A stretch of 64,000 nucleotides of DNA, from positions 35,152-99,151 of the forward strand of contig NZ_DS981462.1 of the NCBI RefSeq assembly GCF_000154845.1, in the 5' to 3' direction. A model generated the notes under the pieces. The model ran no database searches and was not told the origin of the DNA. It saw nothing but the letters and a program-made list of their open reading frames with translations. This document shows, in pieces, positions 36,612 through 45,742 of the stretch. Each line of letters opens with the position of its first letter. Positions within the stretch are counted from its first letter, which is position 1. The translations under genes and the position numbers were made by a program. The stretch is from Phocaeicola coprocola DSM 17136. GTDB taxonomy: Bacteria; Bacteroidota; Bacteroidia; Bacteroidales; Bacteroidaceae.

Positions 36612-37664
36612 TTACATCCAGAATATTGGTCCCTCGATGAAGGAAGTATTAAACAAAAAGATAAATCCGGCAACCAGCGAAATAAACCATATCAAGGTAA
36701 GGATAACCTTGGTTACAGTAGACATCGGTTTCCATACATTGAAACTCTGCAAAAGCAACTGCAACAGGCCTATCACCGGAATGCCCACGATGAACAGTCC
36801 GCACACCAACAGTCCGGTCACCGCAGCCGGAGAGGAAGCAATCAGACTCCAGTCTACATCAGGCATAGAATAATACAACACGGCAGGTACACTGGCAAGT
36901 ATACCGGTAGCAGCCAGCAGCAAGGCAAACAGTACGACAAGACCGACAAGCAGAACCGGTGTAAGGCAGATAGCCAGCAGTACAAGGAAGAACTTGATGA
37001 TGAAACCTGCAATCTTTACAATCATATTTCCCAACTGATGCAGAAAGGAACGAGGCTTCTCGGAATGTACATAATCGTTCACTTTATCGAACCCCTCAGT
37101 CACGGTACGTCCTATATTCTCCATATTGATAGGTTCACCACGCATCTGTAACTTTTCCGTTGCTGTTTTTGCCAGCGGAACAATAATCCATGCGATCAGA
37201 TAAGCCAGAATCAATCCCTGGACAAAACATCCGGCTACCAGTACTCCGATACGTATCCACGTTACATCCCATCCGAAGTAAGCAGACAATCCGGAAAGCA
37301 CACCACCCAATATACGGTCGTCAGGATTACGGAACAGACGGCGGGCAGTTCCATTGCCATATGTATGGTTAGTTTTTTCTTCTTTCTTCTCATCATTATC
37401 GTCTGTATTCAACTCCTCAGGTTTCCCCATACGGGCAATAACAGCTTCTACCTGCTCTATGGTGATAACCTGCTGTCCGGTACGAATATACTCATCGAAC
37501 AGTTCTGCAATGCGGGTTTCCATATCACGTACAATCTCGTCGGCTCCTTCTTCCTTGCGGAAATGATAGCGGAGATTATTCAGATAATTATCGAGCAGGT
37601 TATAGGCATCTTCATCAATATGATATACAGTGCCTCCCAAATTAACAGTCAGTGTCTTTTTCAT
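36612..37664 (-). CDS. PspC domain membrane protein
   Basis: 350 residues. An N-terminal soluble region (about 1-105) precedes the PspC domain: RRLFRNPDDRILGGVLSGLSAYFGWD followed by a membrane segment ending at IIVPLA (near residue 165). Three to four more hydrophobic segments follow toward the C-terminus. PspC proteins sense or stabilise the cytoplasmic membrane under stress. Its start overlaps the end of the PadR gene by 23 bases, so they are translationally coupled, and DUF2807 follows. The partner and the signal are not known. Confidence 0.88.
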   Translation of the reverse strand: MKKTLTVNLGGTVYHIDEDAYNLLDNYLNNLRYHFRKEEGADEIVRDMETRIAELFDEYIRTGQQVITIEQVEAVIARMGKPEELNTDDNDEKKEEKTNHTYGNGTARRLFRNPDDRILGGVLSGLSAYFGWDVTWIRIGVLVAGCFVQGLILAYLIAWIIVPLAKTATEKLQMRGEPINMENIGRTVTEGFDKVNDYVHSEKPRSFLHQLGNMIVKIAGFIIKFFLVLLAICLTPVLLVGLVVLFALLLAATGILASVPAVLYYSMPDVDWSLIASSPAAVTGLLVCGLFIVGIPVIGLLQLLLQSFNVWKPMSTVTKVILTLIWFISLVAGFIFLFNTSFIEGPIFWM

Positions 37665-38007
37665 GTGATTTTGAAATTAATAATTTTGTTCTTAAATGAT
37701 TTACCGTATCCGACAATTCGTCCCATGCCAGTTGCAGTCCTGCCAGAAATTCCTCCCCTTTCGGAGTCAGACTGTAATACTTTCTGGGAGGTCCCTGAGT
37801 AGATTCCACCCACTCATACGATAGCAAATCGTCGTTCTTCAGACGGGTAAGCAACGGATAAAGCGTACCCTCCACTACTATCAGCTTCGCTTCTTTCAGA
37901 TTCTGTATAATGTCTGAAGCATACGAAGGCTCGCGGTGCAGCAACAACAGGATGCAGTATTCAAGCATCCCTTTGCGCATTTGAGATTTTACGTTATCGA
38001 CATTCAT
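37642..38007 (-). CDS. PadR family transcriptional regulator
   Basis: 121-residue winged-helix repressor of the PadR family: ILLLLHREPSYASDIIQNL and VVEGTLYPLLTRLKNDDLL are the recognition and wing regions, and PRKYYSLTPKGEEFL is the signature wing strand. First gene of the operon, so it probably regulates itself and the PspC and DUF2807 genes, as is common for this trio. The -7 box TATATTTG lies at 38036-38043; the palindrome-like ATATATGTATTATAT beside it could be the operator. Confidence 0.9.
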   Translation of the reverse strand: MNVDNVKSQMRKGMLEYCILLLLHREPSYASDIIQNLKEAKLIVVEGTLYPLLTRLKNDDLLSYEWVESTQGPPRKYYSLTPKGEEFLAGLQLAWDELSDTVNHLRTKLLISKSHEKDTDC

Positions 38008-38035
38008 GTTTTCTATCCTCTTGTTTTGTATAGCA

Positions 38036-38043
38036 CAAATATA
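38036..38043 (-). promoter_or_regulatory. -7 box of padR operon
   Basis: The minus strand reads TATATTTG, 29 bases before the padR start. Confidence 0.5.
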
Positions 38044-38139
38044 TGTATTATATCAATACCTTGCATTACATAGAACTATTAATTTACCATTTTTAACGAA
38101 ATACAACCAGATATACGGAAAACGACAGGCGGAAAGCCT

Positions 38140-38147
38140 TATTTTTG
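38140..38147 (+). promoter_or_regulatory. -7 box before GNAT gene
   Basis: TATTTTTG matches TAnnTTTG, 76 bases before the ATG at 38223, implying a longer leader. Moderate support. Confidence 0.4.
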
Positions 38148-38222
38148 CATAAACTTTTTCACGGTAAGCCACCGTGATACGCTCTCAGACATTACATAAC
38201 AAAATATTAAATACTCAAAACT

Positions 38223-38720
38223 ATGTTCGTAATAAAACAAGCAACTACAGCCGACATTCCACTGATAAACAAACTGGCTTGGAATGTTTTTCCTGAAACA
38301 TATAAAAATATCCTCAGTCACGAACAGATAGAATATATGATGGACTGGATGTATTCCATAGAGAACCTGCACAAGCAGATGGAAGAAGAAGGACACATTT
38401 ATTATATAGCTTATGAGGAATGTGAAGCGGCAGGATATGTTTCCATCCGTCAGGAGGACACAGATTTATTTCATCTCGAGAAAATCTATGTCATTCCTTA
38501 TTATCAAAAGTATCATCTGGGCAAACAGCTTTTCCAGCAGGCTATAAAAGGTATCAAGGAAATTCATCCGGCTCCCTGCCGTATGGAACTGAATGTAAAC
38601 CGTAATAATCCGGCATTGGGATTTTACGAACATATGGGAATGAAAAAAGTACGCGAAGGAGATTTCCCCATTGGAAACGGCTATTACATGAACGATTATA
38701 TTATGGGGCTGGATATTTAA
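38223..38720 (+). CDS. GNAT family N-acetyltransferase
   Basis: 165-residue acetyltransferase. Motif A reads LEKIYVIPYYQKYHLGKQLFQQAI (near residue 88-112), giving the acetyl-CoA pyrophosphate loop in the form QKYHLGKQL, and NRNNPALGFYEHMGMKKV is motif B. The substrate (a small molecule or protein amine) cannot be read. The last 20 bases overlap the 3' end of the opposing nuclease gene. Confidence 0.88.
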   Translation: MFVIKQATTADIPLINKLAWNVFPETYKNILSHEQIEYMMDWMYSIENLHKQMEEEGHIYYIAYEECEAAGYVSIRQEDTDLFHLEKIYVIPYYQKYHLGKQLFQQAIKGIKEIHPAPCRMELNVNRNNPALGFYEHMGMKKVREGDFPIGNGYYMNDYIMGLDI

Positions 38721-39729
38721 TGTCTATATCGACACAGACAGGCAGGTGATCGCTATAACCACCGTGATATTTCATACCATTATAGGTACGGAAAGGCTTG
38801 TCGCCTCCATAGTTTTCGTCTTCCTCCAGTAGAAACGGGAAAGTAAGAATACGGGCGCGATTAAACTCCGTTGTAAGATTACCCGTATGATTCAGAAAAG
38901 TACCGTTCAGGATGAGCTGATCCAGAATGCCCCATTCACCACGATAGCGGTATGTTCCTCCCTGCCTGCCGTTCATCAAGTTATACAGCCGGTATGAATC
39001 GATATCTTTCTCTGGCTTCCCTGCTCCTAAGGTCCGACAAACAGAACGACTTTCAGGATAATCATTAAAGTCACCTATGATAATGAGGTATGGAGTCTGG
39101 CGAATTTTCATAACAGAATCTGCTGCATGACGCAATACACGTGCAGTAAGCAGGCGGTAAGGTTCACTTTGTTTTTCGCCTCCCGAACGTGAAGGCATGT
39201 GACAGATAAAGACATCGAGTGTATCACCGGAAACTACCCGACCGGTAACATGCAGGATATCGCGTGTAGGCTTACGCCCTATTTTATAGGAAGGAATACG
39301 AATATGCTGGTCGCTTATCAGCCGGAACGAGGAAGGCTGGTAGAGAAGTGCCACATCAATTCCCCGTTCGTCGGGCGAATCAGTCATCACATAGCGATAG
39401 GCGGCATCTCGGAGCGGAGAGTATTTCACCAGTCCGTCCAGACAATATGCATTTTCCACTTCACAAAGTCCTACCAGATCGGGCACTTGCTCTCTACTGG
39501 CAGCGAGTATGACTTTTGCAATGCGGTTCAGTTTTTCATGATAACGTTTCCAGCTCCATCCCCGAACGGAATGAGGAAGATATTCCGAATCGTTCTTCAG
39601 TGAATCATGACGACAATCGAACAGATTCTCTACATTGTATTCCATAACACGAAGGGTTTGCTGCGCCTCACATACAGAAGCCGTGAGGCAGGCAGCAAAC
39701 CCTAGCAATATTTCAGGAAATAATTTCAT
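38701..39729 (-). CDS. Endonuclease/exonuclease/phosphatase family protein, exported
   Basis: 342 residues with a signal peptide (MKLFPEILLGFAACLTASVCEAQ). The EEP fold motifs are VMEYNVENLF (metal ligand Asn/Glu side), VGLCEVEN (catalytic Glu near residue 93), IIGDFNDYPES (near 216) and YSDHLPVCVDI (catalytic His near 332). It could cleave nucleic acid or a phosphodiester/phosphoester outside the cytoplasm; the substrate is unknown. Its ATG overlaps the pepD stop codon (TAATG), so it is translationally coupled to pepD. Confidence 0.88.
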   Translation of the reverse strand: MKLFPEILLGFAACLTASVCEAQQTLRVMEYNVENLFDCRHDSLKNDSEYLPHSVRGWSWKRYHEKLNRIAKVILAASREQVPDLVGLCEVENAYCLDGLVKYSPLRDAAYRYVMTDSPDERGIDVALLYQPSSFRLISDQHIRIPSYKIGRKPTRDILHVTGRVVSGDTLDVFICHMPSRSGGEKQSEPYRLLTARVLRHAADSVMKIRQTPYLIIIGDFNDYPESRSVCRTLGAGKPEKDIDSYRLYNLMNGRQGGTYRYRGEWGILDQLILNGTFLNHTGNLTTEFNRARILTFPFLLEEDENYGGDKPFRTYNGMKYHGGYSDHLPVCVDIDIKYPAP

Positions 39730-41186
39730 TATGCCTTTGCAGGAATATGAGCCAAGACATCCAATAAATGACGCCAGAACTTATCGACTGTAGGGATAAG
39801 CATGCGTTCGTCGGGTGAATGAACACCACGGAGTGTAGGACCGAACGAAACCATATCGAGTGAAGGATATTTTTCGAGGAACAAACCACATTCCAATCCG
39901 GCATGGATAGCTTTAATCTTAGGCTCGGTAGCAAACAGACGCTTATAGCTTTCTACCGATACTTGCAATATTTCGGAAGACGGATTAGGTTTCCATCCCG
40001 GATAACCGTCGCCAGTCGTTACTTCCGCTCCTCCCAACAGGAAAGCTGAACTTACCATCTGCGACATATCCTTGCGAGAAGACAGAATAGAACTGCGCTG
40101 ACTGGTTACAACAACGAGTTTTCCATCACGCTGCTTGATTGAAGCAAGGTTGGAAGAAGTTTCTACCAGTCCCGGAATATCCTGGCTCATGGCATATACG
40201 CCATTATGTACAGCATAAATGGAATGAAGGAAGTTTTTCATGGCATCCTGCCGCATAACTTCTGCACAAGGGCTTTCCGATTCCAGCTCCATCACAAGAT
40301 TTGGTTCTGTTACAGCAAACTCGTTTTCTACTTCCGACAAATATATATTCAAGTCAACACGTACTGATTCTTTATCTTTCATCGGTACAGCACAAACAGC
40401 ATGTGCTTCACGTGGAATGGCATTATGCAGGTTTCCTCCATCTATTTCACACAAATGCAAGTCGTATTTCTGCATCAGCTGGACCAGGAAACGATTCAGC
40501 AACTTATTGGCATTGGCACGGTTCTTATTGATATCATCACCCGAATGTCCGCCTGTAAGTCCCTTTACAGCTACACGGAAGAAAAAATAGCCTTCGGGAG
40601 CAGCAGTCATCGGACACGGGAACTGAGCTGTAGTTCCTGCTCCACCTGCACAACCGATAAACAATTCACCTTCATCTTCTGAATCAAGGTTGATCAAGAT
40701 ATCGCCATCCATAAAGCCTTCCTTCAAAGCAAAAGCACCTGTCAGTCCGGTTTCTTCATCAACAGTAAACAAACACTGTATCGGTCCATGCTCGATATCG
40801 TCTGACGCCAAGACTGCAAGCTGAGTCGCCACACCAATTCCATTGTCGGCCCCCAGTGTAGTACCTTTCGCTTTCAGCCACTCACCATCGATATAGGTTT
40901 CAATCGGATCAGTATCGAAGTTATGTTGTGTATCTTTATTCTTCTCGCATACCATATCCATATGCGATTGCAATATGACAGTTTTCAGATTTTCCTTACC
41001 TGCTGTAGCCGGTTTAGACATTAACACATTTCCGGTCTCATCTGTTTTACAAGCCAGATTATGCTTCTGAGCGAAATCGAGCAAATAAGCTCGTATCTTT
41101 TCTTCCTTCTTGGAAGGACGCGGAACCTGACATACTTCTTCAAAATAACGGAAGACAATAGCCGGTTTCAAATCTTTTTTCTCCAT
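39729..41186 (-). CDS. pepD: Xaa-His (aminoacyl-histidine) dipeptidase
   Basis: 485-residue M20-family metallodipeptidase. Zinc ligands are in QSHMDMVCEKN (near residue 80), GADNGIGVA (near 118) and DEETGLTGAFAL (near 148); the late GLECGLFLEKYP and GVHSPDER (C-terminal His ligand) are also present. It cleaves dipeptides such as beta-Ala-His in the cytoplasm. The ATG at 41186 (MEKKDLK) is chosen; the 36-residue upstream extension to 41294 does not resemble the family. Coupled to the downstream EEP gene. Confidence 0.93.
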   Translation of the reverse strand: MEKKDLKPAIVFRYFEEVCQVPRPSKKEEKIRAYLLDFAQKHNLACKTDETGNVLMSKPATAGKENLKTVILQSHMDMVCEKNKDTQHNFDTDPIETYIDGEWLKAKGTTLGADNGIGVATQLAVLASDDIEHGPIQCLFTVDEETGLTGAFALKEGFMDGDILINLDSEDEGELFIGCAGGAGTTAQFPCPMTAAPEGYFFFRVAVKGLTGGHSGDDINKNRANANKLLNRFLVQLMQKYDLHLCEIDGGNLHNAIPREAHAVCAVPMKDKESVRVDLNIYLSEVENEFAVTEPNLVMELESESPCAEVMRQDAMKNFLHSIYAVHNGVYAMSQDIPGLVETSSNLASIKQRDGKLVVVTSQRSSILSSRKDMSQMVSSAFLLGGAEVTTGDGYPGWKPNPSSEILQVSVESYKRLFATEPKIKAIHAGLECGLFLEKYPSLDMVSFGPTLRGVHSPDERMLIPTVDKFWRHLLDVLAHIPAKA

Positions 41187-41300
41187 AAATAGTCTATTTA
41201 TTTGTTCAGTTATCAGTAAAAATAAGTTAAAAACATAGATTAATAAGGCAAGTACCCTCTTTTTTCCGTACCGAAAAGAGTAAATCGGTAACAAAAGATT

Positions 41301-41308
41301 TATATTTG
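41301..41308 (+). promoter_or_regulatory. -7 box of small protein/Skp-like operon
   Basis: TATATTTG, 20 bases before the ATG at 41328. Confidence 0.55.
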
Positions 41309-41327
41309 CACCACAAAAATAATAGAA

Positions 41328-41573
41328 ATGCTTAAGACTATCCTTATAACAATGTTAATAGTTGCTATCTGCATAGCACTATTATCGGTAAAGATACTCT
41401 TTCAGAAGAACGGACGTTTCCCTAACACACACGTTAGCGGCAGCAAAGCCATGAGAAAAAGAGGTATCGGATGTGTGCAATCTCAAGACAGAGAAGCACA
41501 AAAAGTGAATCCTCATGCCATAGCAGAGCGGAGGCGTCCAGAAACAGAAACAGAAAAAACAATTAATAACTAA
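41328..41573 (+). CDS. Small membrane-anchored protein, function unknown
   Basis: 81 residues: one N-terminal hydrophobic segment (residues ~2-25), then a basic, polar tail with KAMRKRGIGCVQSQDREAQ and a charged C-terminus. I do not recognise the family. The reading frame has a promoter directly ahead and is followed after 15 bases by the Skp-like gene, so it is probably real and co-transcribed. It may be an inner-membrane protein with its tail in the cytoplasm. Confidence 0.65.
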   Translation: MLKTILITMLIVAICIALLSVKILFQKNGRFPNTHVSGSKAMRKRGIGCVQSQDREAQKVNPHAIAERRRPETETEKTINN

Positions 41574-41588
41574 GAGACAAAAACCATT

Positions 41589-42197
41589 ATGAAAAGAATG
41601 AAGCATATCCTGAACGGATTTATCGCACTGGCTATGGTGCTGATGTTTACTCAATGTACTGACAACAAAGCTAACGAACAAGGAGCTTCAACTCCTGCTG
41701 TAGTAGGCGGTCCGGTAAACATGAAGATAGCTTATGTAGAGATCGACTCTCTGCTGACAAAATATCGTTATTGGAATGACTTGAACGAGATGATGATTCA
41801 GAAAGAAGAAAACATCCGTACTACACTGAACGAAAAAGCAAAAGATCTGGATAAAGAAATGAGAGAATTCCAGCGCAAACTGGAAAATAATGGTTTTGCC
41901 AGCCGTGAACGTGCTGAACAGGAAAACTTACGCATCAGCCAAAAACAACGTGACTTGCAGCAGTTGCAGGAAAAATTGACTAGTGAATTACAAGCAGAAA
42001 ACCAGAAAATAAGCTTGCAGCTCCGCGATTCTATCAACTCATTCTTGAAAATATATAATAAGGATAAAGAATATAGCCTGATTATCAGCAACACTGGTTT
42101 CGACAACTTACTGTATGCTGATCCTGCATTCAATATTACTCAGGAAATCGTAGACGGACTGAATGCTCGCTATAACCCAGCATCAAGCAAAAAATAA
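41589..42197 (+). CDS. OmpH/Skp-like periplasmic chaperone, lipoprotein form
   Basis: 202 residues. Signal sequence with lipobox MFTQC (Cys near residue 19), then MKIAYVEIDSLLTKYRYW, the typical Skp/OmpH first strand, a long coiled coil (residues ~80-150, rich in Glu, Lys and Gln), and a closing YSLIISNTGFDNLLYADP strand. Skp binds unfolded outer-membrane proteins. The lipidated form is seen in Bacteroidota. Terminator directly behind. Confidence 0.88.
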   Translation: MKRMKHILNGFIALAMVLMFTQCTDNKANEQGASTPAVVGGPVNMKIAYVEIDSLLTKYRYWNDLNEMMIQKEENIRTTLNEKAKDLDKEMREFQRKLENNGFASRERAEQENLRISQKQRDLQQLQEKLTSELQAENQKISLQLRDSINSFLKIYNKDKEYSLIISNTGFDNLLYADPAFNITQEIVDGLNARYNPASSKK

Positions 42198-42218
42198 TTT
42201 AAACCTTGTATTATATTC

Positions 42219-42256
42219 AAGCCCTGTTGCTTAAAAAAGAGCAGCAGGGCTTTCTT
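42219..42256 (+). terminator. Terminator of Skp-like gene
   Basis: AAGCCCTGTTGCT and AGCAGCAGGGCTT pair over 13 bp with one G-U, followed by TTCTTTTTC. Confidence 0.8.
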
Positions 42257-42384
42257 TTTCTCAGACAAAAAACTTTCGATATAAAATACTCTTTTTTATC
42301 AAACTTTCCCGAACAAAATAATATATGGATTTGTTATATTATAAAGGTTGGAAGAAATTTACAATGTATTAAAAAGGAGTTTTT

Positions 42385-42681
42385 ATGGAAACGTTTGCTG
42401 ACTTGATATCATCGCCCACTCCTGTTCTGGTGGATGTTTTCGCAGAATGGTGTGCGCCTTGTAAAATAATGGCTGGAATTTTAAAGAAAGTAAAAGAAAC
42501 ACAAGGTGACTCGCTGCGAATCATAAAAATCGACATAGATAAAAATATGAATATTGCACAACATTATGCAATATCCTCTGTGCCTACACTCATGATTTTC
42601 AAAAACGGAAAACAGTTATGGCGGCAAAGTGGAGTAATAGAAGCAAACGAACTAAATAAAATTGTTGAAATGTTTAAGTAA
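42385..42681 (+). CDS. Thioredoxin
   Basis: 98-residue single thioredoxin domain without signal peptide. The active site WCAPCK lies near residue 24 (one substitution from the common WCGPC) and the cis-Pro in SVPTLMIF near 69. A cytoplasmic disulfide reductase; the CAPC variant is seen in other thioredoxins. ATG at 42385 is preceded by AAAAGGAG. Monocistronic with a double-hairpin terminator. Confidence 0.93.
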   Translation: METFADLISSPTPVLVDVFAEWCAPCKIMAGILKKVKETQGDSLRIIKIDIDKNMNIAQHYAISSVPTLMIFKNGKQLWRQSGVIEANELNKIVEMFK

Positions 42682-42708
42682 AGCAACATATTCATTTTCA
42701 CGTAGCAT

Positions 42709-42774
42709 AAGCTGACCTCTACCGCAAAAAGACAAAACCCACTTGTCTTTTTACGAAAAAGGTCAGCTTTTTTA
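42709..42774. terminator. Nested-hairpin bidirectional terminator
   Basis: Outer arms AAGCTGACCT/AGGTCAGCTT (42709-42718, 42760-42769) enclose inner arms AAAAAGACAA/TTGTCTTTTT, then a T tract. It serves the convergent thioredoxin and MltF-like genes. Confidence 0.8.
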
Positions 42775-42781
42775 CTGTTTA

Positions 42782-44164
42782 TCAGCCTTTAATCTTTTTC
42801 TTATAAACCTCGGCACGTTCTACAACTTCACGCACAAAGTTATATGTTTCTGTTCCTCTGAAATATCCATTTTTACACACAGGATCCTGATAATAGTCTT
42901 CGTTACTCTTCAATAAGATGTAATGATCAACATGATGATCCCATAGATAACGGTTCTTACCATATTTTTCCGCTAATGCCATGGCATCAGTAATGTGCCC
43001 CACTCCTGCATTATATGCAGCAAGCACAAACTTAGTCTGCTCACCTTTATCGGGAACTTTAGAGAAAATATTCTGTAGACGGGCGATATATTTCACTCCA
43101 GCTTTTATACTTTCCTCCGGATCACTTTCTTTTCCTGCAGGTATCCCCATAGCACGTGCCGTAGCTGGCATTAATTGCATCAACCCCCGAGCGCCTGCCC
43201 AAGATATGACATTCGGATCGAAATTCGATTCTGTATATGCCAGCGACGCCAGCATACGCCAGTCCCAGCCTATTTCTTTTGCATATTTCTTGAACAAATC
43301 ATCGTAATGTGAAATCTTTCCATCCTTAACTGAAAGTATAGATCCATGGGTAGGACGTTTATTCAGCTCAAAATAACGCCGGGCACTTGCCTTGAATTCC
43401 GATGAATTGATATTTTCTTTATGCCACTTGTCGGCAGCTTCAGCCAGCAAAGGAGATGTTTTACGTACAGCCCATGAAGAGCGCTGGTCGAAACTGATTA
43501 CCAGACCGATATCAAGATTAGGATAATACGTACGGTTTATCTTAGCAATTTCATTAGTAGCAACTGTATAATCTATTTTACCTTCTGCCACCCAAGTAAT
43601 CAAATTTTCTTCCGATACGCTGTCGGTCTCTACTTTATGCACGTTGATACCTCCCCCCAGCTCACTATTCAAGTTCATCAGCCGGTCATAGTATTTTCCT
43701 GAAGTAGTATAAACCTCTTTTCCAGGTAATTGTGTTACGTCTTTCAGTGCATCTTTTCCTCTGCGCTGCACAATCACCTGATGAGTGATATTTTCTTCAC
43801 CACAATAGATCAGACTGTCCTTCCATGCATTTGTGATATCAAGATTATATGCAACCAGGTCGCCTTCTCCTCTTATCAGGCAACGCACCATTTCAGAAGG
43901 ATTATTTACGACCTTCAACTTTAATTTGAGTCCAAGGGAACGTGCAAACTGTTGTGCTAATTCATATTGAAATCCCATCGGTTCACCACGATAGTTAAAG
44001 TATGATGTAGAGCTATTGGCTGTAAGAACAACCAACTCTCCCCTCTCCATAATTTCGGGTAAATCAATTGCTGCTTCTCCATTTACAGTTCCTTTTCGTG
44101 ACTGACACGAATAAAACAGCAGACTCAGGCATAGTACGCTCCAGAAGACATAGGAGAGCTTCAT
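42782..44164 (-). CDS. MltF-like lytic transglycosylase lipoprotein
   Basis: 460-residue lipoprotein (lipobox FYSC near residue 20) with two domains as in MltF. An N-terminal solute-binding domain type 3 (residues ~40-265, ERGELVVLTANSSTSYF through SPLLAEAADKWH) precedes a C-terminal SLT lysozyme-like domain with catalytic Glu in AYTESNFDPN (near 315), GLMQLMPATARAMG and ILAAYNAGVGH-like VLAAYNAGVGHI. It cleaves peptidoglycan to anhydromuropeptides at the outer membrane; the ligand of the binding domain is unknown. Its start overlaps the udk stop by 4 bases. Confidence 0.92.
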   Translation of the reverse strand: MKLSYVFWSVLCLSLLFYSCQSRKGTVNGEAAIDLPEIMERGELVVLTANSSTSYFNYRGEPMGFQYELAQQFARSLGLKLKLKVVNNPSEMVRCLIRGEGDLVAYNLDITNAWKDSLIYCGEENITHQVIVQRRGKDALKDVTQLPGKEVYTTSGKYYDRLMNLNSELGGGINVHKVETDSVSEENLITWVAEGKIDYTVATNEIAKINRTYYPNLDIGLVISFDQRSSWAVRKTSPLLAEAADKWHKENINSSEFKASARRYFELNKRPTHGSILSVKDGKISHYDDLFKKYAKEIGWDWRMLASLAYTESNFDPNVISWAGARGLMQLMPATARAMGIPAGKESDPEESIKAGVKYIARLQNIFSKVPDKGEQTKFVLAAYNAGVGHITDAMALAEKYGKNRYLWDHHVDHYILLKSNEDYYQDPVCKNGYFRGTETYNFVREVVERAEVYKKKIKG

Positions 44165-44772
44165 CGTCCCACTATTTTTTCAATATACATCTTCAATATC
44201 TCTATCGCTTTCTTATTATATCCTCCTTGAGGAATAATCAGGTCAGCATACCGTTTTGCAGGTTCGATAAATTCAAGATGCATAGGTTTCAGCACCCTCA
44301 TATATCGTTCCATAACAGCCTCTGCCGTACGTCCTCGTTCTACTACATCACGCTGCATTACGCGAATCAATCGCTCATCCGGATCAGCATCGACAAATAT
44401 TTTCAGGTCCATCAACTTACACAGCTCCTTATCACTCAACGCCAATATACCCTCTATAATAATCACTTTACGAGGTTCTACATGCAACGTTTCCTTCTGT
44501 CGCGTACAAGTAAGGAAATCATATATAGGCTGTTCTATCGCTTCTCCTCTGCGAAGCATAGCCACATGCTGCGACAACAACTCCCAGTCGAAAGCATTCG
44601 GATGATCGAAATTAATACTTTGACGCAGTTCCACTGGTACATGACTGCTGTCATTATAATAAGAATCCAACGGAAGCAAAGCCACTTCATCGGCCGACAG
44701 ACTATCAACAATACTTTTCACTACAGTTGTTTTACCGGAGCCTGTACCTCCTGCAATTCCAATGATTATCAT
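44161..44772 (-). CDS. udk: Uridine kinase
   Basis: 203-residue P-loop nucleoside kinase. Walker A GGTGSGKTTVV is at residue 8, DSYYND near 36, INFDHPNAFDWELL near 53, and the lid with DERLIRVMQRDVVERGR near 130. It phosphorylates uridine and cytidine in pyrimidine salvage. First gene of a pair with the MltF-like gene; divergent promoters lie at 44797-44820. Confidence 0.93.
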   Translation of the reverse strand: MIIIGIAGGTGSGKTTVVKSIVDSLSADEVALLPLDSYYNDSSHVPVELRQSINFDHPNAFDWELLSQHVAMLRRGEAIEQPIYDFLTCTRQKETLHVEPRKVIIIEGILALSDKELCKLMDLKIFVDADPDERLIRVMQRDVVERGRTAEAVMERYMRVLKPMHLEFIEPAKRYADLIIPQGGYNKKAIEILKMYIEKIVGR

Positions 44773-44796
44773 AAGCTAAAATCCAATAATTAGTTA

Positions 44797-44820
44797 TATA
44801 TTTGCATCTATACAAATTTA
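44797..44820. promoter_or_regulatory. Divergent -7 boxes (Dabb gene and udk)
   Basis: TATATTTG on the plus strand (44797-44804) serves the Dabb gene; TAAATTTG on the minus strand (44820-44813) serves udk. The boxes are only 8 bases apart, so the two promoters overlap. Confidence 0.5.
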
Positions 44821-44844
44821 CGATAAATCATAATATAAACAACT

Positions 44845-45144
44845 ATGGTCAAGCACATTGTTTTATTTAAACTGAAAGAAAACCTGTCAACAGAAGAAAA
44901 ACAGGCTGTTATAGACAAATTTAAAGCAGCAATAGAAGCTTTGCCGCCTGTCATACCAAGTATTCGGAAAATCTTTGTCGGACAAAATATCAATGCTGAC
45001 GAGAAATGGGATATTTGTCTGGAAAGTGAGTTTGATACATTAGAAGATGTTAAAGCATATGCAGTTCATCCGGCACATGTAGCAGCAGCCGGCATTTTAA
45101 AGGAAGCCAAACAAGACCGTGCCTGTACAGATTATATTTTCTAG
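44845..45144 (+). CDS. Dabb (stress-responsive A/B barrel) domain protein
   Basis: 99-residue dimeric alpha/beta-barrel protein: MVKHIVLFKLKE at the start, FDTLEDVKAYAVHPAHVAA near residue 70 and a short closing strand. Dabb domains are ferredoxin-like dimers found in varied small enzymes and stress proteins; no specific reaction can be assigned. It is followed after 14 bases by a hotdog thioesterase and probably shares its transcript. Confidence 0.85.
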   Translation: MVKHIVLFKLKENLSTEEKQAVIDKFKAAIEALPPVIPSIRKIFVGQNINADEKWDICLESEFDTLEDVKAYAVHPAHVAAAGILKEAKQDRACTDYIF

Positions 45145-45158
45145 AATTTCAAGCAGAT

Positions 45159-45632
45159 ATGAAAAAGATAATCAATCCTTGGGGCGAAATAGAAGGTTAC
45201 AACTGTTTTGGATGTGCTCCTCAAAATCCGTCAGGACTGCACATGGAGTTTTACGAGGATGGCGATGATATCGTAAGCTTCTGGCATCCGGACGGCAAAT
45301 ACCAAGGCTGGCTTAATACGCTGCACGGAGGCATTCAGGCTGTATTGCTAGACGAAATATGCGGATGGGTAATCATGCGAAAGCTTCAAACGGCCGGAGT
45401 TACTTCAAAAATGGAAACCCGCTATTTAAAACCTGTACATACTACAGATAATATGTTAACCCTGCGAGCATCTATTCGTGAACAACGGCGAAACATTGTT
45501 ACGATAGATGCTTCTTTGTTCAATGAAGCAGGAGAAATATGCACTCAAGCTGTTTGTACTTATTTTACTTTCTCACGCGAGAAAGCACTACAAGATATGC
45601 ACTTTCATGAATGCAAAACGGAAGGCGAATAA
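45159..45632 (+). CDS. PaaI-type hotdog thioesterase
   Basis: 157-residue single-hotdog acyl-CoA thioesterase-like protein. CFGCAPQNPSGLHMEFYEDGD is the conserved N-terminal start of this subgroup, LNTLHGGIQAVLLDE (near residue 50) is the HGG catalytic motif with the active-site Asp/Glu helix, and the strand TRYLKPVHT follows. The acyl substrate is unknown. It is cotranscribed with the Dabb gene. Confidence 0.88.
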   Translation: MKKIINPWGEIEGYNCFGCAPQNPSGLHMEFYEDGDDIVSFWHPDGKYQGWLNTLHGGIQAVLLDEICGWVIMRKLQTAGVTSKMETRYLKPVHTTDNMLTLRASIREQRRNIVTIDASLFNEAGEICTQAVCTYFTFSREKALQDMHFHECKTEGE

Positions 45633-45668
45633 TTGGTTCCTGATATAAATAGAATCTGAATTAAAAAA

Positions 45669-45730
45669 GAAGACCTCTACTATCAGCTTCATATTATGAT
45701 GGATTAAGTTAAAAACAGAAAGAGGTCTTA
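45669..45730 (+). terminator. Terminator after thioesterase
   Basis: AAGACCTCT (45670-45678) and AGAGGTCTT (45721-45729) pair perfectly around a 42-base loop. Confidence 0.6.
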
Positions 45731-45742
45731 CATACAATAAAA

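Noticed and set aside
44068..44793. 241-residue plus-strand ORF over udk
   Set aside because: Antisense to udk and the start of the MltF-like gene, both with intact motifs; the translation has no recognisable domain.
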